A stretch of 64,000 nt of DNA from Bacteroidota bacterium (lineage in GTDB: Bacteria; Bacteroidota; Bacteroidia; M30B66), in contig JAIXUS010000005.1 in NCBI GenBank assembly GCA_027483445.1, positions 255,628-319,627 of the forward strand, read 5' to 3'. This document shows positions 46,349 through 56,245 of the stretch, piece after piece. The number at the start of each line of letters is the position of its first letter. Position 1 is the first letter of the stretch. The translations under genes were made by a program, and so were the position numbers. Below the pieces are notes generated by a model. That model did not search any database, was not told the DNA's origin, and saw nothing but the letters and a program-made list of their open reading frames with translations.

Positions 46349-48220
46349 TCAGAAGAGTTGATTCGGTCGAGAATAATTAAATTGGAATGAATAAGCTCCT
46401 TTTTCATCCTTTCTTATAATACCTGTCTGGTTAAACTGATTGCACAATGCACGTACCTTTCTACTCAGTGTTTCATAGGTTTTTCCATTTATAAGGTTAC
46501 CATGTATTCTTCTGTACACCTCTGGCGTTATTTCAGCGGCTTTTAGGGCTTGTTCTTTATACTTCGAAAAAAGGTAAGTCATGTTCAAAATTTCTTTTGC
46601 CTCTAAATCATAGCTTATATATTCATTGCCAATTAACTGAATTAATTCATCCCTAAAATCTGTTTTCACAAGCACTCTGTCGAGTACATAAATGGGCACC
46701 TGCTCAGTAGAAGCTTGATGTTCATATAAAATTCCTGCTCGTTTAAATTCGTCGATTACTTCAAAGTGGTTATTGCTTTCGCTCAACAGTATAGTAAAAT
46801 ACCTTTTGCGGTTGAGTCGTTCCGATTTGTAGAAATAGGCTAAAACCGCTTTATGTTCCTGACTTAGCTTAGTTTGTATTTTCTGCTCAATATACCGTTC
46901 AAATCCACGCAGCCAAATTTCAATTTCGTCATCAACCAGTTTTCCCGTTGGAATTCTGAGGGAAATCATACCTTCATTAATCTCGTAATAAGCCAAATCT
47001 ACTTGATTATCTAGCGCACCATTAACCAATGATGCCATTCCCCTACCTTGGTTTTCTATCTTGTCGAACACCTTTAAAATAGAGGCCAACTTAGGGTTTT
47101 TACTTTCTGGTATACCGGGTATAAGTCTTCTGATTTCTATATCTGTAGAAGTATCAACGACCTTTATCTTCTCTTTGAAACTCCCTGGATTTTTAATTTC
47201 AATAAATAAATTAGGCTCAACGCTAACGGTTACAAATTTGTCAATGGAGTAATCACGATGCGCCAGTGCATTGTTAATAGTTTCACGAATCAACTTTTCT
47301 GGATACTCGGGTTCACTCTTACCTCCGGCGGTAATGGTTCTGTTTATTTTAATGTTTCCCCAAACATACCTGAACGTTTCTTCCATTAAAGAAAGAACAT
47401 CTGTTCGAAATATTTTCTTGTCTTTTCCAATATCCGAACTTGTGTCGTAATAGGCATCCACTTCAACTCTGTTCGACAAAAAGTGAAATGGATCACTTCC
47501 ACATACAAGCATCCCAAGAAGGGTCACCTGATCGTTTATCATGAAATGTTGGTTTGCTAAAAATGATTTAGCTTTTACTAAACTTGGCTTTAAGGTTTCA
47601 CTTCTTATTTCTTTGTTTAAAAGACTTACATAATTATTTATTTTGTCAAGGCTTAAATCCTGAATACTGGCCTCAGCAATTGGTCTTATCTCGCGGGCAT
47701 ATTCTAATTCTAATTTATACTCTCGTTGCTGTTGAACTTTTGCAGAGGCAATCTCTTTATCTTGTGCGAGCTTTCGTTCATAACATTTACCATTGAATGA
47801 GGCATATTTTAAATCATCTGGCAGTGGGTAAACAGCTATAACCAATAAATCTTTTTGTCCTTCGCCGGACTCAACTGTGTAGTAGTCGAAAAAAATGCGA
47901 TCACTGAGTTCTAAGAAAAGTCCATCATCATTTTTGAATGTCTTATTATGTAGTTCAATAATGTTGTTTTCGTTTCTCCGGTCAAAACCAGTTAGAACAT
48001 ACTGTTTGTTTCTTTCCCGCACACCCGCGATTACTATGCCTCCATCTGTGTTTAAATAAGCGCAGATGCTTTCCTTGAGAGATACCCAATTAGCTCCCGT
48101 TGAAAGATCTTTTAATTCAATTTTTGTCTTTTCAACATCGATAAAAATGTTTCGTGAAATTGAATCTTGAATTGCATTCAGCGTTTCAAGTATAAATTCC
48201 GATTTTAACATGTTGCTCAT
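46349..48220 (-). CDS. AlbA_2/AAA_4 (Schlafen-like) transcriptional-regulator-type ATP-binding protein
   Basis: About 623 residues, COG2865-type. The N-terminal AlbA_2 domain shows TKIELKDLSTGANWVSLKES and ICAYLNTDGGIVIAGVRERN. The middle has a GHKL-like ATP-binding segment with YPEKLIRETINNALAHRDYS, the conserved N...HRDY motif. A winged-helix C-terminal part follows. These proteins occur often in defence islands next to type I RM genes and may regulate them. I start at ATG 48220; the frame runs to a TTG at 48310, but those residues are lysine/threonine-rich and lie over promoter-like DNA. It is the AT-rich insert between hsdM and DUF3883. Confidence 0.8.
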   Translation of the reverse strand: MSNMLKSEFILETLNAIQDSISRNIFIDVEKTKIELKDLSTGANWVSLKESICAYLNTDGGIVIAGVRERNKQYVLTGFDRRNENNIIELHNKTFKNDDGLFLELSDRIFFDYYTVESGEGQKDLLVIAVYPLPDDLKYASFNGKCYERKLAQDKEIASAKVQQQREYKLELEYAREIRPIAEASIQDLSLDKINNYVSLLNKEIRSETLKPSLVKAKSFLANQHFMINDQVTLLGMLVCGSDPFHFLSNRVEVDAYYDTSSDIGKDKKIFRTDVLSLMEETFRYVWGNIKINRTITAGGKSEPEYPEKLIRETINNALAHRDYSIDKFVTVSVEPNLFIEIKNPGSFKEKIKVVDTSTDIEIRRLIPGIPESKNPKLASILKVFDKIENQGRGMASLVNGALDNQVDLAYYEINEGMISLRIPTGKLVDDEIEIWLRGFERYIEQKIQTKLSQEHKAVLAYFYKSERLNRKRYFTILLSESNNHFEVIDEFKRAGILYEHQASTEQVPIYVLDRVLVKTDFRDELIQLIGNEYISYDLEAKEILNMTYLFSKYKEQALKAAEITPEVYRRIHGNLINGKTYETLSRKVRALCNQFNQTGIIRKDEKGAYSFQFNYSRPNQLF

Positions 48221-48323
48221 GGTCTCGCTTTTTATTCTAAAGGTCTTGGGTACCTTATTTGTCGCTTTATCCTGATTTTGTTTCGTAGCATCTTTCGTTT
48301 TACAAAGCAACGCAATAATTCCA

Positions 48324-48378
48324 TTATGTTAGTTTAGCCTCTCCAACCTAACATAAGAAAATCTTTATGTTAGGTTAG
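48324..48378. promoter_or_regulatory. Three copies of TTATGTTAGGTTAG including a 12-bp palindrome
   Basis: Copies lie at 48324-48337 (TTATGTTAGTTTAG), inverted at 48343-48356 and direct at 48365-48378. The last two form a perfect 12-bp inverted repeat AACCTAACATAA/TTATGTTAGGTT with an eight-base loop, three bases after the hsdM stop. A TTGCTTTG box (48303-48310, one mismatch to TAnnTTTG on the minus strand) follows. The group is a candidate operator for the downstream AlbA_2 regulator, or an RNA attenuator. Confidence 0.55.
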
Positions 48379-48380
48379 TA

Positions 48381-49913
48381 TCATAATTCAATCCCTACTT
48401 TTTTCAGGTTTTCTTTGATTCGTTCTTGCAAGGCAACAGATTCGGCAAAATGGGCTTTTAGGTTTTCAGTAATTCCGGCCACTTTCTCTTCAAACGAAAC
48501 GCCGTCGTCTTCCACTTCTTCACTGCCTACATATCGTCCCGGGGTAAGTACAAATTGGTTGGCCTCTACTTCATCCAACCTTGCCGATTTGCAAAAGCCC
48601 TGCACATCGCTGTACTGGCCCCCTTTACTGCGCCATTGGTGGTACACATCGGCGATTTGGGCAATGTCATCATCGGTAAACGCTTTGTTTTTCCGGCTAA
48701 TGAGTGTTCCCATTTTGCGGGCATCAATAAAGAGGATTTCGGTATCTCGCGCCCGCAGTTTTCGTCCTGCCGCCCCAATACTTTCTTTATTTCGATTGCG
48801 CGCCAAAAACCACAAGCATGCTGGAATTTGGGTATTAAAAAAGAGTTGTGTCGGCAAGGCTACCATACAATCCACCACGCCTTCGCGTATCATGCGTTTG
48901 CGTATTTCATTCTCGCCGCCCGAGTTGGAGGTCATCGAGCCATTGGCCAGCACAATACCGGCCACTCCGCTGGGGCTGAGTTTATTCAACACCAATTGCA
49001 GCCAGGCATAATTGGCATTGCCCGCGGGAGGCACACCATACTTCCACAAATGAGAATCCTGCAACGACTCTGCACCATAATCGGAAATGTTAAAGGGTGG
49101 GTTCATGATGGCATAATCCACCTGCAGGTCTTTATGGCGGTCGTTGTGGAAAGTATCGCCCAATTCAATTTGTGCATCAATACCGCGAATGGCGAGGTTC
49201 ATCTTGGCCAAACGGTAGGTGGTAGGATTGCTCTCCTGTCCATATACAGCGATATCGTCCAAGCGGCCACCGTGTGCCTGGATGAACTTTTCGCTTTGCA
49301 CAAACATGCCGCCAGAGCCGCAACAGCCGTCGTAAATGCGTCCATTGTAAGGTTCCAACATCTCCACCAACAACTTTACAATGCTCGCCGGGGTGTAGAA
49401 CTGACCGCCCCGTTTGCCTTCTGCATCGGCAAACATGCCCAGAAAATACTCATACACCTGTCCAAGCAAATCCTTGCTGTTTTGTTCGGGATCGTTGAAG
49501 CCGATGTTTCCAATGAGGTCGATTAACTCGCCAAGGCGCTTTTTGTCGAGCGCTGGTCGGGCGTAGTCTTTCGGTAAAACGCCTTTGAGGTTGGGATTGT
49601 CTTTTTCGATGGCATCCATAGCATCGTCGATGTCTTTGCCGATGGATGGCAGCTTGGCGCGTTGGTGTTGGAGGAAATTCCACCGTGCCGAAGGGGGCAC
49701 ATAGAATACATTTTCGGCCAGGTACTCGTCTTTGTCTTCAGGGTCGGAATAGCTGTCTAGGCTCAGCTTTGCATGCAATTCTTCGAAGCGGTCGGAGATG
49801 TATTTAAGGAAGATGAGCCCGAGTACAATATGTTTGTATTCGGCTGCATCCATGTTGTTACGGAGCTTATCGGCTGTGGCCCAGAGGGTTTTCTGCAGCG
49901 TATTGTCGAGCAT
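48381..49913 (-). CDS. hsdM: Type I restriction enzyme, M (methyltransferase) subunit
   Basis: About 510 residues. An N-terminal HsdM_N helical domain ([40 protein letters not shown]) precedes the N6-adenine methyltransferase: [18 protein letters not shown], the SAM motif [13 protein letters not shown] and catalytic NPPF in [17 protein letters not shown] at 49913 starts at the usual MLDNTLQKT; the upstream TTG at 49937 is not used by homologues I recall. It modifies host sites for the HsdRMS complex. hsdM is separated from hsdS by three other genes, which is unusual. Confidence 0.94.
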   Translation of the reverse strand: MLDNTLQKTLWATADKLRNNMDAAEYKHIVLGLIFLKYISDRFEELHAKLSLDSYSDPEDKDEYLAENVFYVPPSARWNFLQHQRAKLPSIGKDIDDAMDAIEKDNPNLKGVLPKDYARPALDKKRLGELIDLIGNIGFNDPEQNSKDLLGQVYEYFLGMFADAEGKRGGQFYTPASIVKLLVEMLEPYNGRIYDGCCGSGGMFVQSEKFIQAHGGRLDDIAVYGQESNPTTYRLAKMNLAIRGIDAQIELGDTFHNDRHKDLQVDYAIMNPPFNISDYGAESLQDSHLWKYGVPPAGNANYAWLQLVLNKLSPSGVAGIVLANGSMTSNSGGENEIRKRMIREGVVDCMVALPTQLFFNTQIPACLWFLARNRNKESIGAAGRKLRARDTEILFIDARKMGTLISRKNKAFTDDDIAQIADVYHQWRSKGGQYSDVQGFCKSARLDEVEANQFVLTPGRYVGSEEVEDDGVSFEEKVAGITENLKAHFAESVALQERIKENLKKVGIEL

Positions 49914-50035
49914 AGAGAAAGTAGAATGGCTCGGCAATATAGTAGAAAAATGGTTGGGTTATGAACAAGGGAATTAAGATGATAAGACATGTTAATCTGT
50001 TTCTCAGCAGGTTCGATTGTTCGCCATAATGCCTA

Positions 50036-53000
50036 CTAAATACGAGGAAGTCGTTTTGCTTCAATGGAATTAATATCTGTTATTGTTACAGAATTCTTTT
50101 CAAACATGATTGAAAGTATGTCACGATTGATTAATTCTACAGAATTCGTGGATGCAAGCATTTTTGAGGTTGAACTGAAATCGTTATTCGTAAGTGCAAT
50201 TAATTCAAATTCAACTTGAAAAGTACTTTCATAGTATCTTTTAGCAGCAACTATTTCTTGAATTGCCTCTCTACCAACCTGTCCTTTTGTTTGCTTAACC
50301 TGTATAATCGCATTGTGTTGCTCACTTAGCAGTACTACATCCACACCTTTATCGTTGGAATAGGGTGTCAAATGAACATCATAGCCTTGGTGAAAGTAAA
50401 ATGCTGCTATGGCTGCTTCAAATAAACTTGGATTTAATCTATCCAAATCGTTGATGAATAGAGGGTTCGATTTTGCTTCACTTTGAAAGCCAAAGATGTT
50501 TCCAAAGATTTCGTCTGGTTTAACTTCTGCTTGTTCTGTTGGAAATAGTGTATTACTTGCTAATGCCTTTTTATTCATTAACAGTGCATCGAGCACTTCA
50601 TCGAACGATTTAAGTTTTTCTCCGCTATCATTTTTCATGTCATCAGGAAATACAGCCATGGGATAATAGACGTGAACATCGTTTAATTGTCCTATACGGT
50701 ATGCCCGGTCTGTTGCTTGCTCTTCTTTTGCGGGATTCCAATGCCTCGAATAGTGAATTACATGATTTGCTTCGGTAACATTTAAACCAACACCTGCTGC
50801 AAGAGGAGACATAATTATGACATTAAAGCCAAACTGACTCTGAAACCGGTCAATTGTTTGCTGCCGGCTTAATTTTGCTCTATCTTCTTTTTGTTTGGTG
50901 CTAGGCGTATCACCGTTGATTATGCTCGAAAATATTCCAAAGATTTCATAGATTACTTTTTGTAACATTTTTTGGGTTTCTTTTCTATCGGCGAAAACAA
51001 TGACTTTTTGATTTCTGTGCCTTATGTCTTCTAGAATCCCTATAGTCGATTGCAATTTGGAGGAGGATTCAATTAGCTCCACAGCCGAGTAATTTAAGAT
51101 TTGATTGTCCAGCAAAAATGGATGATCAGAAATATCTCTAACTGCCCATATTGATTTTAGTTTTTGGTTTCTACTATCTACTCCTACTAAATTTGAGTTA
51201 TTAATAACATCGATTTCAACCTTGTATCTTTCTACTTGGACTAAGGGCATTACCTTTTTTATCCTAGAATCCGCTCCATCATGTTTAACGGGAAGGTCTT
51301 TTGCAACATCTTTCTTGAGTCTTCTTTTGATAAATACACCAATTTTATCCCTCAGTCTTTCTGTTAATTCTCTCACATCCGTTTCTTCAGATCTCAATGG
51401 ATTTTGAAACTCTTTTGCAAACTCCTTTGCATTTCCTAAATGGCCTGGGACAGCGAAATCCATAATACACCAAATATCAATCAGTGTATTCTCCACAGGT
51501 GTTCCTGTCATAGCAACCTTGAAATCAGCTTTCAAAGCCTTGCATGCATTTGTAATATAGGTGCCGGGTGTTTTGATTTTCTGAGCTTCATCTAATGCAA
51601 CAATAGCATAATCAACAAGACACAGTGTAGCTTGATAAATTCTTAATGTTTCATAACTGGTTAAAATGACTTGTTGTATTTGTAATTCTTGCGCTTCGAT
51701 TTGGTTACGAGCGGCATCAAATCCTCTCGTCAAATTATTTGAACCATATAATTTAAGCATTGAAAGATTCTTCGGAGAAAAGAACTTGTTGTATTCATTC
51801 TCCCAGTTCTCAAGCAAACTAACTGGTGCAACAATCAAATATGGTTTATTTAAGCCTCTATATGTTATGCTGTGCCATTCAATAAAATAAAGTAACTGCA
51901 GTGTTTTACCAAGGCCCATATCATCTGCAAGAAGGCATCCACTGTAATTGGCTTTCTGCAATGATTGCAACCAAGAAATACCTTCCATTTGATGCTCCTT
52001 GAGACTTATTGATTCATTTAAATTATCGATTTTATAGAAACTATGAGAAATACTTTGCAGAGCAATCGAATTTGAAACAAACTCAGTAAACTCTGCGTTT
52101 TCTTTAATGATAAGTACTTCATTATCTGATAGCTTAGCTAATTTTGTTACGGGTTCAGATTGATTTTCAAACTGTTTTTTTGCTACGGAGATAATTTTGT
52201 CAGCCTCTGGTATTGGAATTTCTACTTCTTCCCAATTAAAAGAAGACTTCCCGTTTCTAAATGCATTCTCGCGTTCCTCAATAAAAAAGGAAAGCCTTTC
52301 TTGGTTTTTAAAATGCAAGCGTTTCTCTCCATGCACTTTATCTTTTATGGTTACTCCCGGAATCCATTCAGATTTATATGGGCAAACGAATGGATAGAAC
52401 TTTGGTTTGTATAGTCCGATATCTTTAACTCTTTCACTGTAAAATACACTAAAATCAATTTCATTTTCATCAAAATAATTCTCGGGGTTTTCTATAATTT
52501 TTGAAATTGTTTCCTGATTATGTACTTTACGATACTCTTTTACTTTCTTAAGCTCTTTTTTTTGCGTGTCATTTATTACAACCCTTGTCGTATTTCCATT
52601 TCCATCAGAAATAGGATAGTTTTCTAAAATAGTTGGAAATCTATCAAATAAATTTAAAAATTTATTTTCATCCTCTAATTCAATTGATGGATTAAGCTCT
52701 AGTGCTCCATTAATGAAATTTACATCGATTTTAATTTTATCAGGACAATAAACATTTTGACTGTCTAAGTAACTATCTAATATAGATGCTGCTGATTTGG
52801 ATAAGTTTTTAATATCTGAGAAGTATTTTAAATTACTTTGAAAAGTTCTTTCGTCATAACTCAACTTATTGAATTCGTCTAAAGCTTCACAAATCTGAAA
52901 CTGACTTTCAGAAAGCAAATAGACTGAATCTTCTATGGATAAAATAGGCCCATTTCTTTCAGTATTCAAACGATTTCCATTAGGAGCAAAATCAAAGAAT

Positions 53001-53311
53001 CCATAGTTGAATTTAAATGAATTTTGATTAAGTTGTCCATCCGATTGGATAAAAATTTCAAAAGGGTATTCAGGTGGTAGACCGAGAATTTGCTTATTGA
53101 TTTCACTCAATTTCAAGATTTCAGCTGTTTCAACATCGCATGCGTCAAAACTATAATTAGCGTTCCCATTATCATGCAATTCATTCAAAATTGAAAGCTG
53201 AGACAAAAGCAGATCGTTGCATTTTGACCAATTGCTTACTGGCACCCTTGAGCCATAAACATCTTCGATGTAGAAGGAGAAGTTTTTATTATATTTGAAC
53301 GCAAAAATCAT
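50036..53311 (-). CDS. zorD: ZorD: SNF2-type helicase with Mrr-like nuclease domain (type I Zorya)
   Basis: A 1091-residue protein. An N-terminal domain of unknown fold (residues 1-430) precedes an SNF2 helicase: LLADDMGLGKTLQLLYF (Walker A, about 470), ALDEAQKIK (DEAQ, about 573), MTGTPVENTLIDIW, and the C-terminal lobe with SPLAAGVGLNVTEANHVIHY and ATDRAYRIGQ. The last 130 residues resemble a Mrr restriction nuclease (DKGVDVVLLSEQHN then IIQVKQTKGQVG, D ... QxK). In type I Zorya this is the effector that degrades phage DNA. It overlaps zorC by four bases. Length agrees with the family. Confidence 0.88.
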   Translation of the reverse strand: MIFAFKYNKNFSFYIEDVYGSRVPVSNWSKCNDLLLSQLSILNELHDNGNANYSFDACDVETAEILKLSEINKQILGLPPEYPFEIFIQSDGQLNQNSFKFNYGFFDFAPNGNRLNTERNGPILSIEDSVYLLSESQFQICEALDEFNKLSYDERTFQSNLKYFSDIKNLSKSAASILDSYLDSQNVYCPDKIKIDVNFINGALELNPSIELEDENKFLNLFDRFPTILENYPISDGNGNTTRVVINDTQKKELKKVKEYRKVHNQETISKIIENPENYFDENEIDFSVFYSERVKDIGLYKPKFYPFVCPYKSEWIPGVTIKDKVHGEKRLHFKNQERLSFFIEERENAFRNGKSSFNWEEVEIPIPEADKIISVAKKQFENQSEPVTKLAKLSDNEVLIIKENAEFTEFVSNSIALQSISHSFYKIDNLNESISLKEHQMEGISWLQSLQKANYSGCLLADDMGLGKTLQLLYFIEWHSITYRGLNKPYLIVAPVSLLENWENEYNKFFSPKNLSMLKLYGSNNLTRGFDAARNQIEAQELQIQQVILTSYETLRIYQATLCLVDYAIVALDEAQKIKTPGTYITNACKALKADFKVAMTGTPVENTLIDIWCIMDFAVPGHLGNAKEFAKEFQNPLRSEETDVRELTERLRDKIGVFIKRRLKKDVAKDLPVKHDGADSRIKKVMPLVQVERYKVEIDVINNSNLVGVDSRNQKLKSIWAVRDISDHPFLLDNQILNYSAVELIESSSKLQSTIGILEDIRHRNQKVIVFADRKETQKMLQKVIYEIFGIFSSIINGDTPSTKQKEDRAKLSRQQTIDRFQSQFGFNVIIMSPLAAGVGLNVTEANHVIHYSRHWNPAKEEQATDRAYRIGQLNDVHVYYPMAVFPDDMKNDSGEKLKSFDEVLDALLMNKKALASNTLFPTEQAEVKPDEIFGNIFGFQSEAKSNPLFINDLDRLNPSLFEAAIAAFYFHQGYDVHLTPYSNDKGVDVVLLSEQHNAIIQVKQTKGQVGREAIQEIVAAKRYYESTFQVEFELIALTNNDFSSTSKMLASTNSVELINRDILSIMFEKNSVTITDINSIEAKRLPRI

Positions 53312-54714
53312 TGTAGAGCTTTTTTAGTCAACCAATTGTCAAATCTAGGTTCCCATTCTCCCTTATGAAACAACCGCCCTTCTTCGTTAAAATAATAGTA
53401 CTTTGAATCACTCTCTACGGCTGGGGGTAAAGCGCTATTCCGCAAATCTTCAACACTATTGAGTCTAGCAGATAATTTGGGCATATTACTGCTGTTTAAC
53501 TTATAAGCACAACAGGCAAACCCATCATTGCTAAATTCGATGATCATATAATTCCCAATATAGAGAATGAACGCAGAAATCTCTCTGTTGCTTAGCACAG
53601 TTACATAGCGAGATTCGATGACTTTAGAAATTCTATCATCTTTTCTTAGCTCCATCTTAGTGGATTTTGGCCCATAAACTTTAAATGTTGATATTTTAGA
53701 TGCATATTTTAGCCAAAATCTTTTTCTCCTTTCATCATTAATACAGACATTAAAAAAGACATTTATAAACTGTTTTGTAATCCATTCATTAAGAATCCTT
53801 CTTCCATTTAATAGTTCTGCACGCTCTCTTTCAGTGAAATTTACGAATGGTGACCAAGCTCCTAAATTCTCTGGATCTCCAATGAGATCAAAAGCTAGAT
53901 TCTTTATTCTATCTTGATAAGAAAAGAAGCTTGGTTGGTTCGCTTGGTTAATTAACTTACTTATTACCCGTTTATCTCTACTTGCATTTCTGTAAAGAGG
54001 TAGTACATTTTCAAAATGATCAATTATTTCACTCAATTCATCTTTCTTTTTTTCATAATATGCGATGATAACTTTTGAAAAATATGGAAAAGCAATCCAT
54101 GAATTTGGTAAAGAAAGATATTTTGCTGAATCGCTAATAGATTTATTCCTGAGTGCTAATTCAGTTCCTAAAATTACATCTCCGTTTTCAGGATTGAAAA
54201 ATCTAAGATTGCTTTTGAATCCGAGTAAAGTACTTCGTGAACCTTCATAAGTGTAAAGTTTATTTAGAATGAAATCTGAAAGAATGGTAAATGATTCAGT
54301 GTCTTTTTCTTCCCAGCTGGTTAATAAACAATAAATTAATCCAAATAAATATGAGTCTCTCCAATTCGATTCTAACATTTTTAAGGCACAGGCAAGTTCA
54401 TACTGATCGTAAAAAATTGGCGTTAAACTATTTTCTGAATGCTTTAATGTATAAGTTAATGTCCTTAATTCTCTCTTGCTGAATGATTCAATATTTGTTG
54501 AGTTGATTGTTTTAAACTTCCTAAATACTTGAGAGATCAAATTGTCCATTTTCAAATCAAATGTAGAAGCTCCGAGTTTCTCAGTCAACCTATCCAATTT
54601 ATCGATTTTAAAATCATTTTGGTTTTTGAGAGTTACAGGTATTATTTTTTGAGCAGCATTTGACAAGGCAAAATGGGATACATGAAAATTCAATAAATCA
54701 TTTATATTGCTCAT
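53308..54714 (-). CDS. zorC: ZorC: EH-signature-type protein (type I Zorya)
   Basis: A 468-residue protein. In the C-terminal half, the stretch GRRILNEWITKQFINVFFNV and RRKRFWLKYASKISTF resembles the EH_signature domain of ZorC, named for conserved Glu and His positions. No catalytic site is obvious. It sits between zorA (one-base gap) and zorD (four-base overlap), the order of type I Zorya operons, which is the strongest argument. In the known system ZorC binds DNA and cooperates with ZorD. It is somewhat shorter than the enterobacterial protein as I recall (about 560 residues). Confidence 0.75.
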   Translation of the reverse strand: MSNINDLLNFHVSHFALSNAAQKIIPVTLKNQNDFKIDKLDRLTEKLGASTFDLKMDNLISQVFRKFKTINSTNIESFSKRELRTLTYTLKHSENSLTPIFYDQYELACALKMLESNWRDSYLFGLIYCLLTSWEEKDTESFTILSDFILNKLYTYEGSRSTLLGFKSNLRFFNPENGDVILGTELALRNKSISDSAKYLSLPNSWIAFPYFSKVIIAYYEKKKDELSEIIDHFENVLPLYRNASRDKRVISKLINQANQPSFFSYQDRIKNLAFDLIGDPENLGAWSPFVNFTERERAELLNGRRILNEWITKQFINVFFNVCINDERRKRFWLKYASKISTFKVYGPKSTKMELRKDDRISKVIESRYVTVLSNREISAFILYIGNYMIIEFSNDGFACCAYKLNSSNMPKLSARLNSVEDLRNSALPPAVESDSKYYYFNEEGRLFHKGEWEPRFDNWLTKKALQ

Positions 54715-54715
54715 T

Positions 54716-56245
54716 TTAATTTCTTCTTAAGTTGAGTTTACTAAGTTGCTCTGTTAGTTCCTCCAAAATTTCCTCTTGTTTGGAGGATGCTCCGGCTAAT
54801 GCCTCTGCTGTTTTTGTGAGATGTTCAGAATATTTTGCTAAATATGCTTCTAAACTTTGAGCAACTGTTATTTGGTAATCGTTTAAACCAGACTTTATGC
54901 TTGAAAATATGCCCTGCAAACCTTTCTCAATAGTGTCAAATTTCTTGGAATAGTCAGCTGAAACCTCTTTCGATATTTCAAGTGTGTGCTGAATCTCTTC
55001 TATTGTTGATGCATTATTTTCTAAGAATTGATTTGAGTACTTTGAGAAAGTAACTTGTGTTTCACCAAATTTATTTGTAGATACAATTACATCCTGTGAA
55101 ATATTTTTGAAGTTTGAAATAACTTGTTCTAGCTCTCTTTGAGCCTGATTAAGTTTTGAAATTGTATCTGTAACACCTTTTGATAATCCATTCATTTTTT
55201 CTATACTTTCATTAAATGCACTTAAAAGATTTTCGGAAACTTGAAGATTTTTCGATTGCTCATTTAATAAGATTTGTTGTCCTGTTTGCAAGCCACCTAC
55301 TTGCTCATTCAATATTCTACTCATATCTTCTACTTGCTTTTTCATTTGGCTGGTAGATTCTTCAGATTGAGTAAGTGTTTGTTTGGATATTTGCTGCACG
55401 ATTTCTTGCAAACCTCTGAAGTTCTCATTCAGATTTTCTGTCATGGTTTGTAACTTAACTGGGAAATCAGTTAATGAACCGCCAGCTTGACCTAATAATC
55501 CAGCCAAGCGTTCCATCTCATTTTTTGTATCTCCACTCATTGATGTCTTAAACTCCTCAATCATTTTACCCATAGAATCCTGTAACTCTTTAACAATGGT
55601 TTGAGTCATATCAGTGGCAGGATCCTTAAGTTTATTTCCAAGGTTTTCGATTTCCGCCTTTACCAGTTTCAATTCTGCAACAACACCTTCTGCTGGATTA
55701 TTCAATATTTGTTCAAATCCAGCAGATATTGTCAACGCTAAATCGGTAGAGAATGTTTGTAATGCTTTAGATTGCTTTTTTGATTCCTCATAAACATCTC
55801 TTAATACATTTCCGGGCTTTAGCGCATTTCCTTCATTATCAGTAGAAATTAAGTCACTTCTTAGGTCTGTTAAAACTGAAATCAACTTATTGATTGCAAT
55901 TGTCTCATCACTGAGAACACCTTGTTCAAGTTTCTTTTTCTTGATATTAGTCAAAAAGGAAAATATAACAAGAAGAAATACTCCAAAGATGGAAACTAAG
56001 AAGGCTGTTTTAAGGCCATTCATTAGCTCAGGGATACTCTTTTCAATGTCATTACTATCAAAGTTCCACAAACCGATGGCAATTCCAATAAAGGTAAAAA
56101 GTATCCCTAGTGTTGGGAATAAATGAGGTATGAAATCAAAAAGATGTTCATTTGTATTCTCTTTATTTCTTTTAGAAATGTAAAAGTATGCCCAAATGGC
56201 AAATATTGAAATTATAAGGACTCCGGAAATTATTTCAATGCTCAT
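54716..56245 (-). CDS. zorA: ZorA: MotA-like membrane protein with long coiled-coil tail
   Basis: A 509-residue MotA/TolQ/ExbB-like protein. Three membrane segments are visible: about residues 5-24, 42-62 (LFPTLGILFTFIGIAIGLW) and 77-98 (GLKTAFLVSIFGVFLLVIF). The rest is a long coiled-coil tail rich in Gln/Glu and heptad leucines (LNENFRGLQEIVQQISKQ and related), projecting into the cytoplasm. With ZorB it forms the proton-driven rotary complex of the Zorya system. The tail is shorter than in the enterobacterial protein as I recall (about 700 residues). It overlaps zorB by four bases and precedes zorC by one base. Confidence 0.9.
   Translation of the reverse strand: MSIEIISGVLIISIFAIWAYFYISKRNKENTNEHLFDFIPHLFPTLGILFTFIGIAIGLWNFDSNDIEKSIPELMNGLKTAFLVSIFGVFLLVIFSFLTNIKKKKLEQGVLSDETIAINKLISVLTDLRSDLISTDNEGNALKPGNVLRDVYEESKKQSKALQTFSTDLALTISAGFEQILNNPAEGVVAELKLVKAEIENLGNKLKDPATDMTQTIVKELQDSMGKMIEEFKTSMSGDTKNEMERLAGLLGQAGGSLTDFPVKLQTMTENLNENFRGLQEIVQQISKQTLTQSEESTSQMKKQVEDMSRILNEQVGGLQTGQQILLNEQSKNLQVSENLLSAFNESIEKMNGLSKGVTDTISKLNQAQRELEQVISNFKNISQDVIVSTNKFGETQVTFSKYSNQFLENNASTIEEIQHTLEISKEVSADYSKKFDTIEKGLQGIFSSIKSGLNDYQITVAQSLEAYLAKYSEHLTKTAEALAGASSKQEEILEELTEQLSKLNLRRN

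Noticed and set aside
48555..49526. 323-codon plus-strand open frame opposite hsdM
   Set aside because: It is the antisense shadow of a clearly functional HsdM with all motifs; its translation shows no family pattern.
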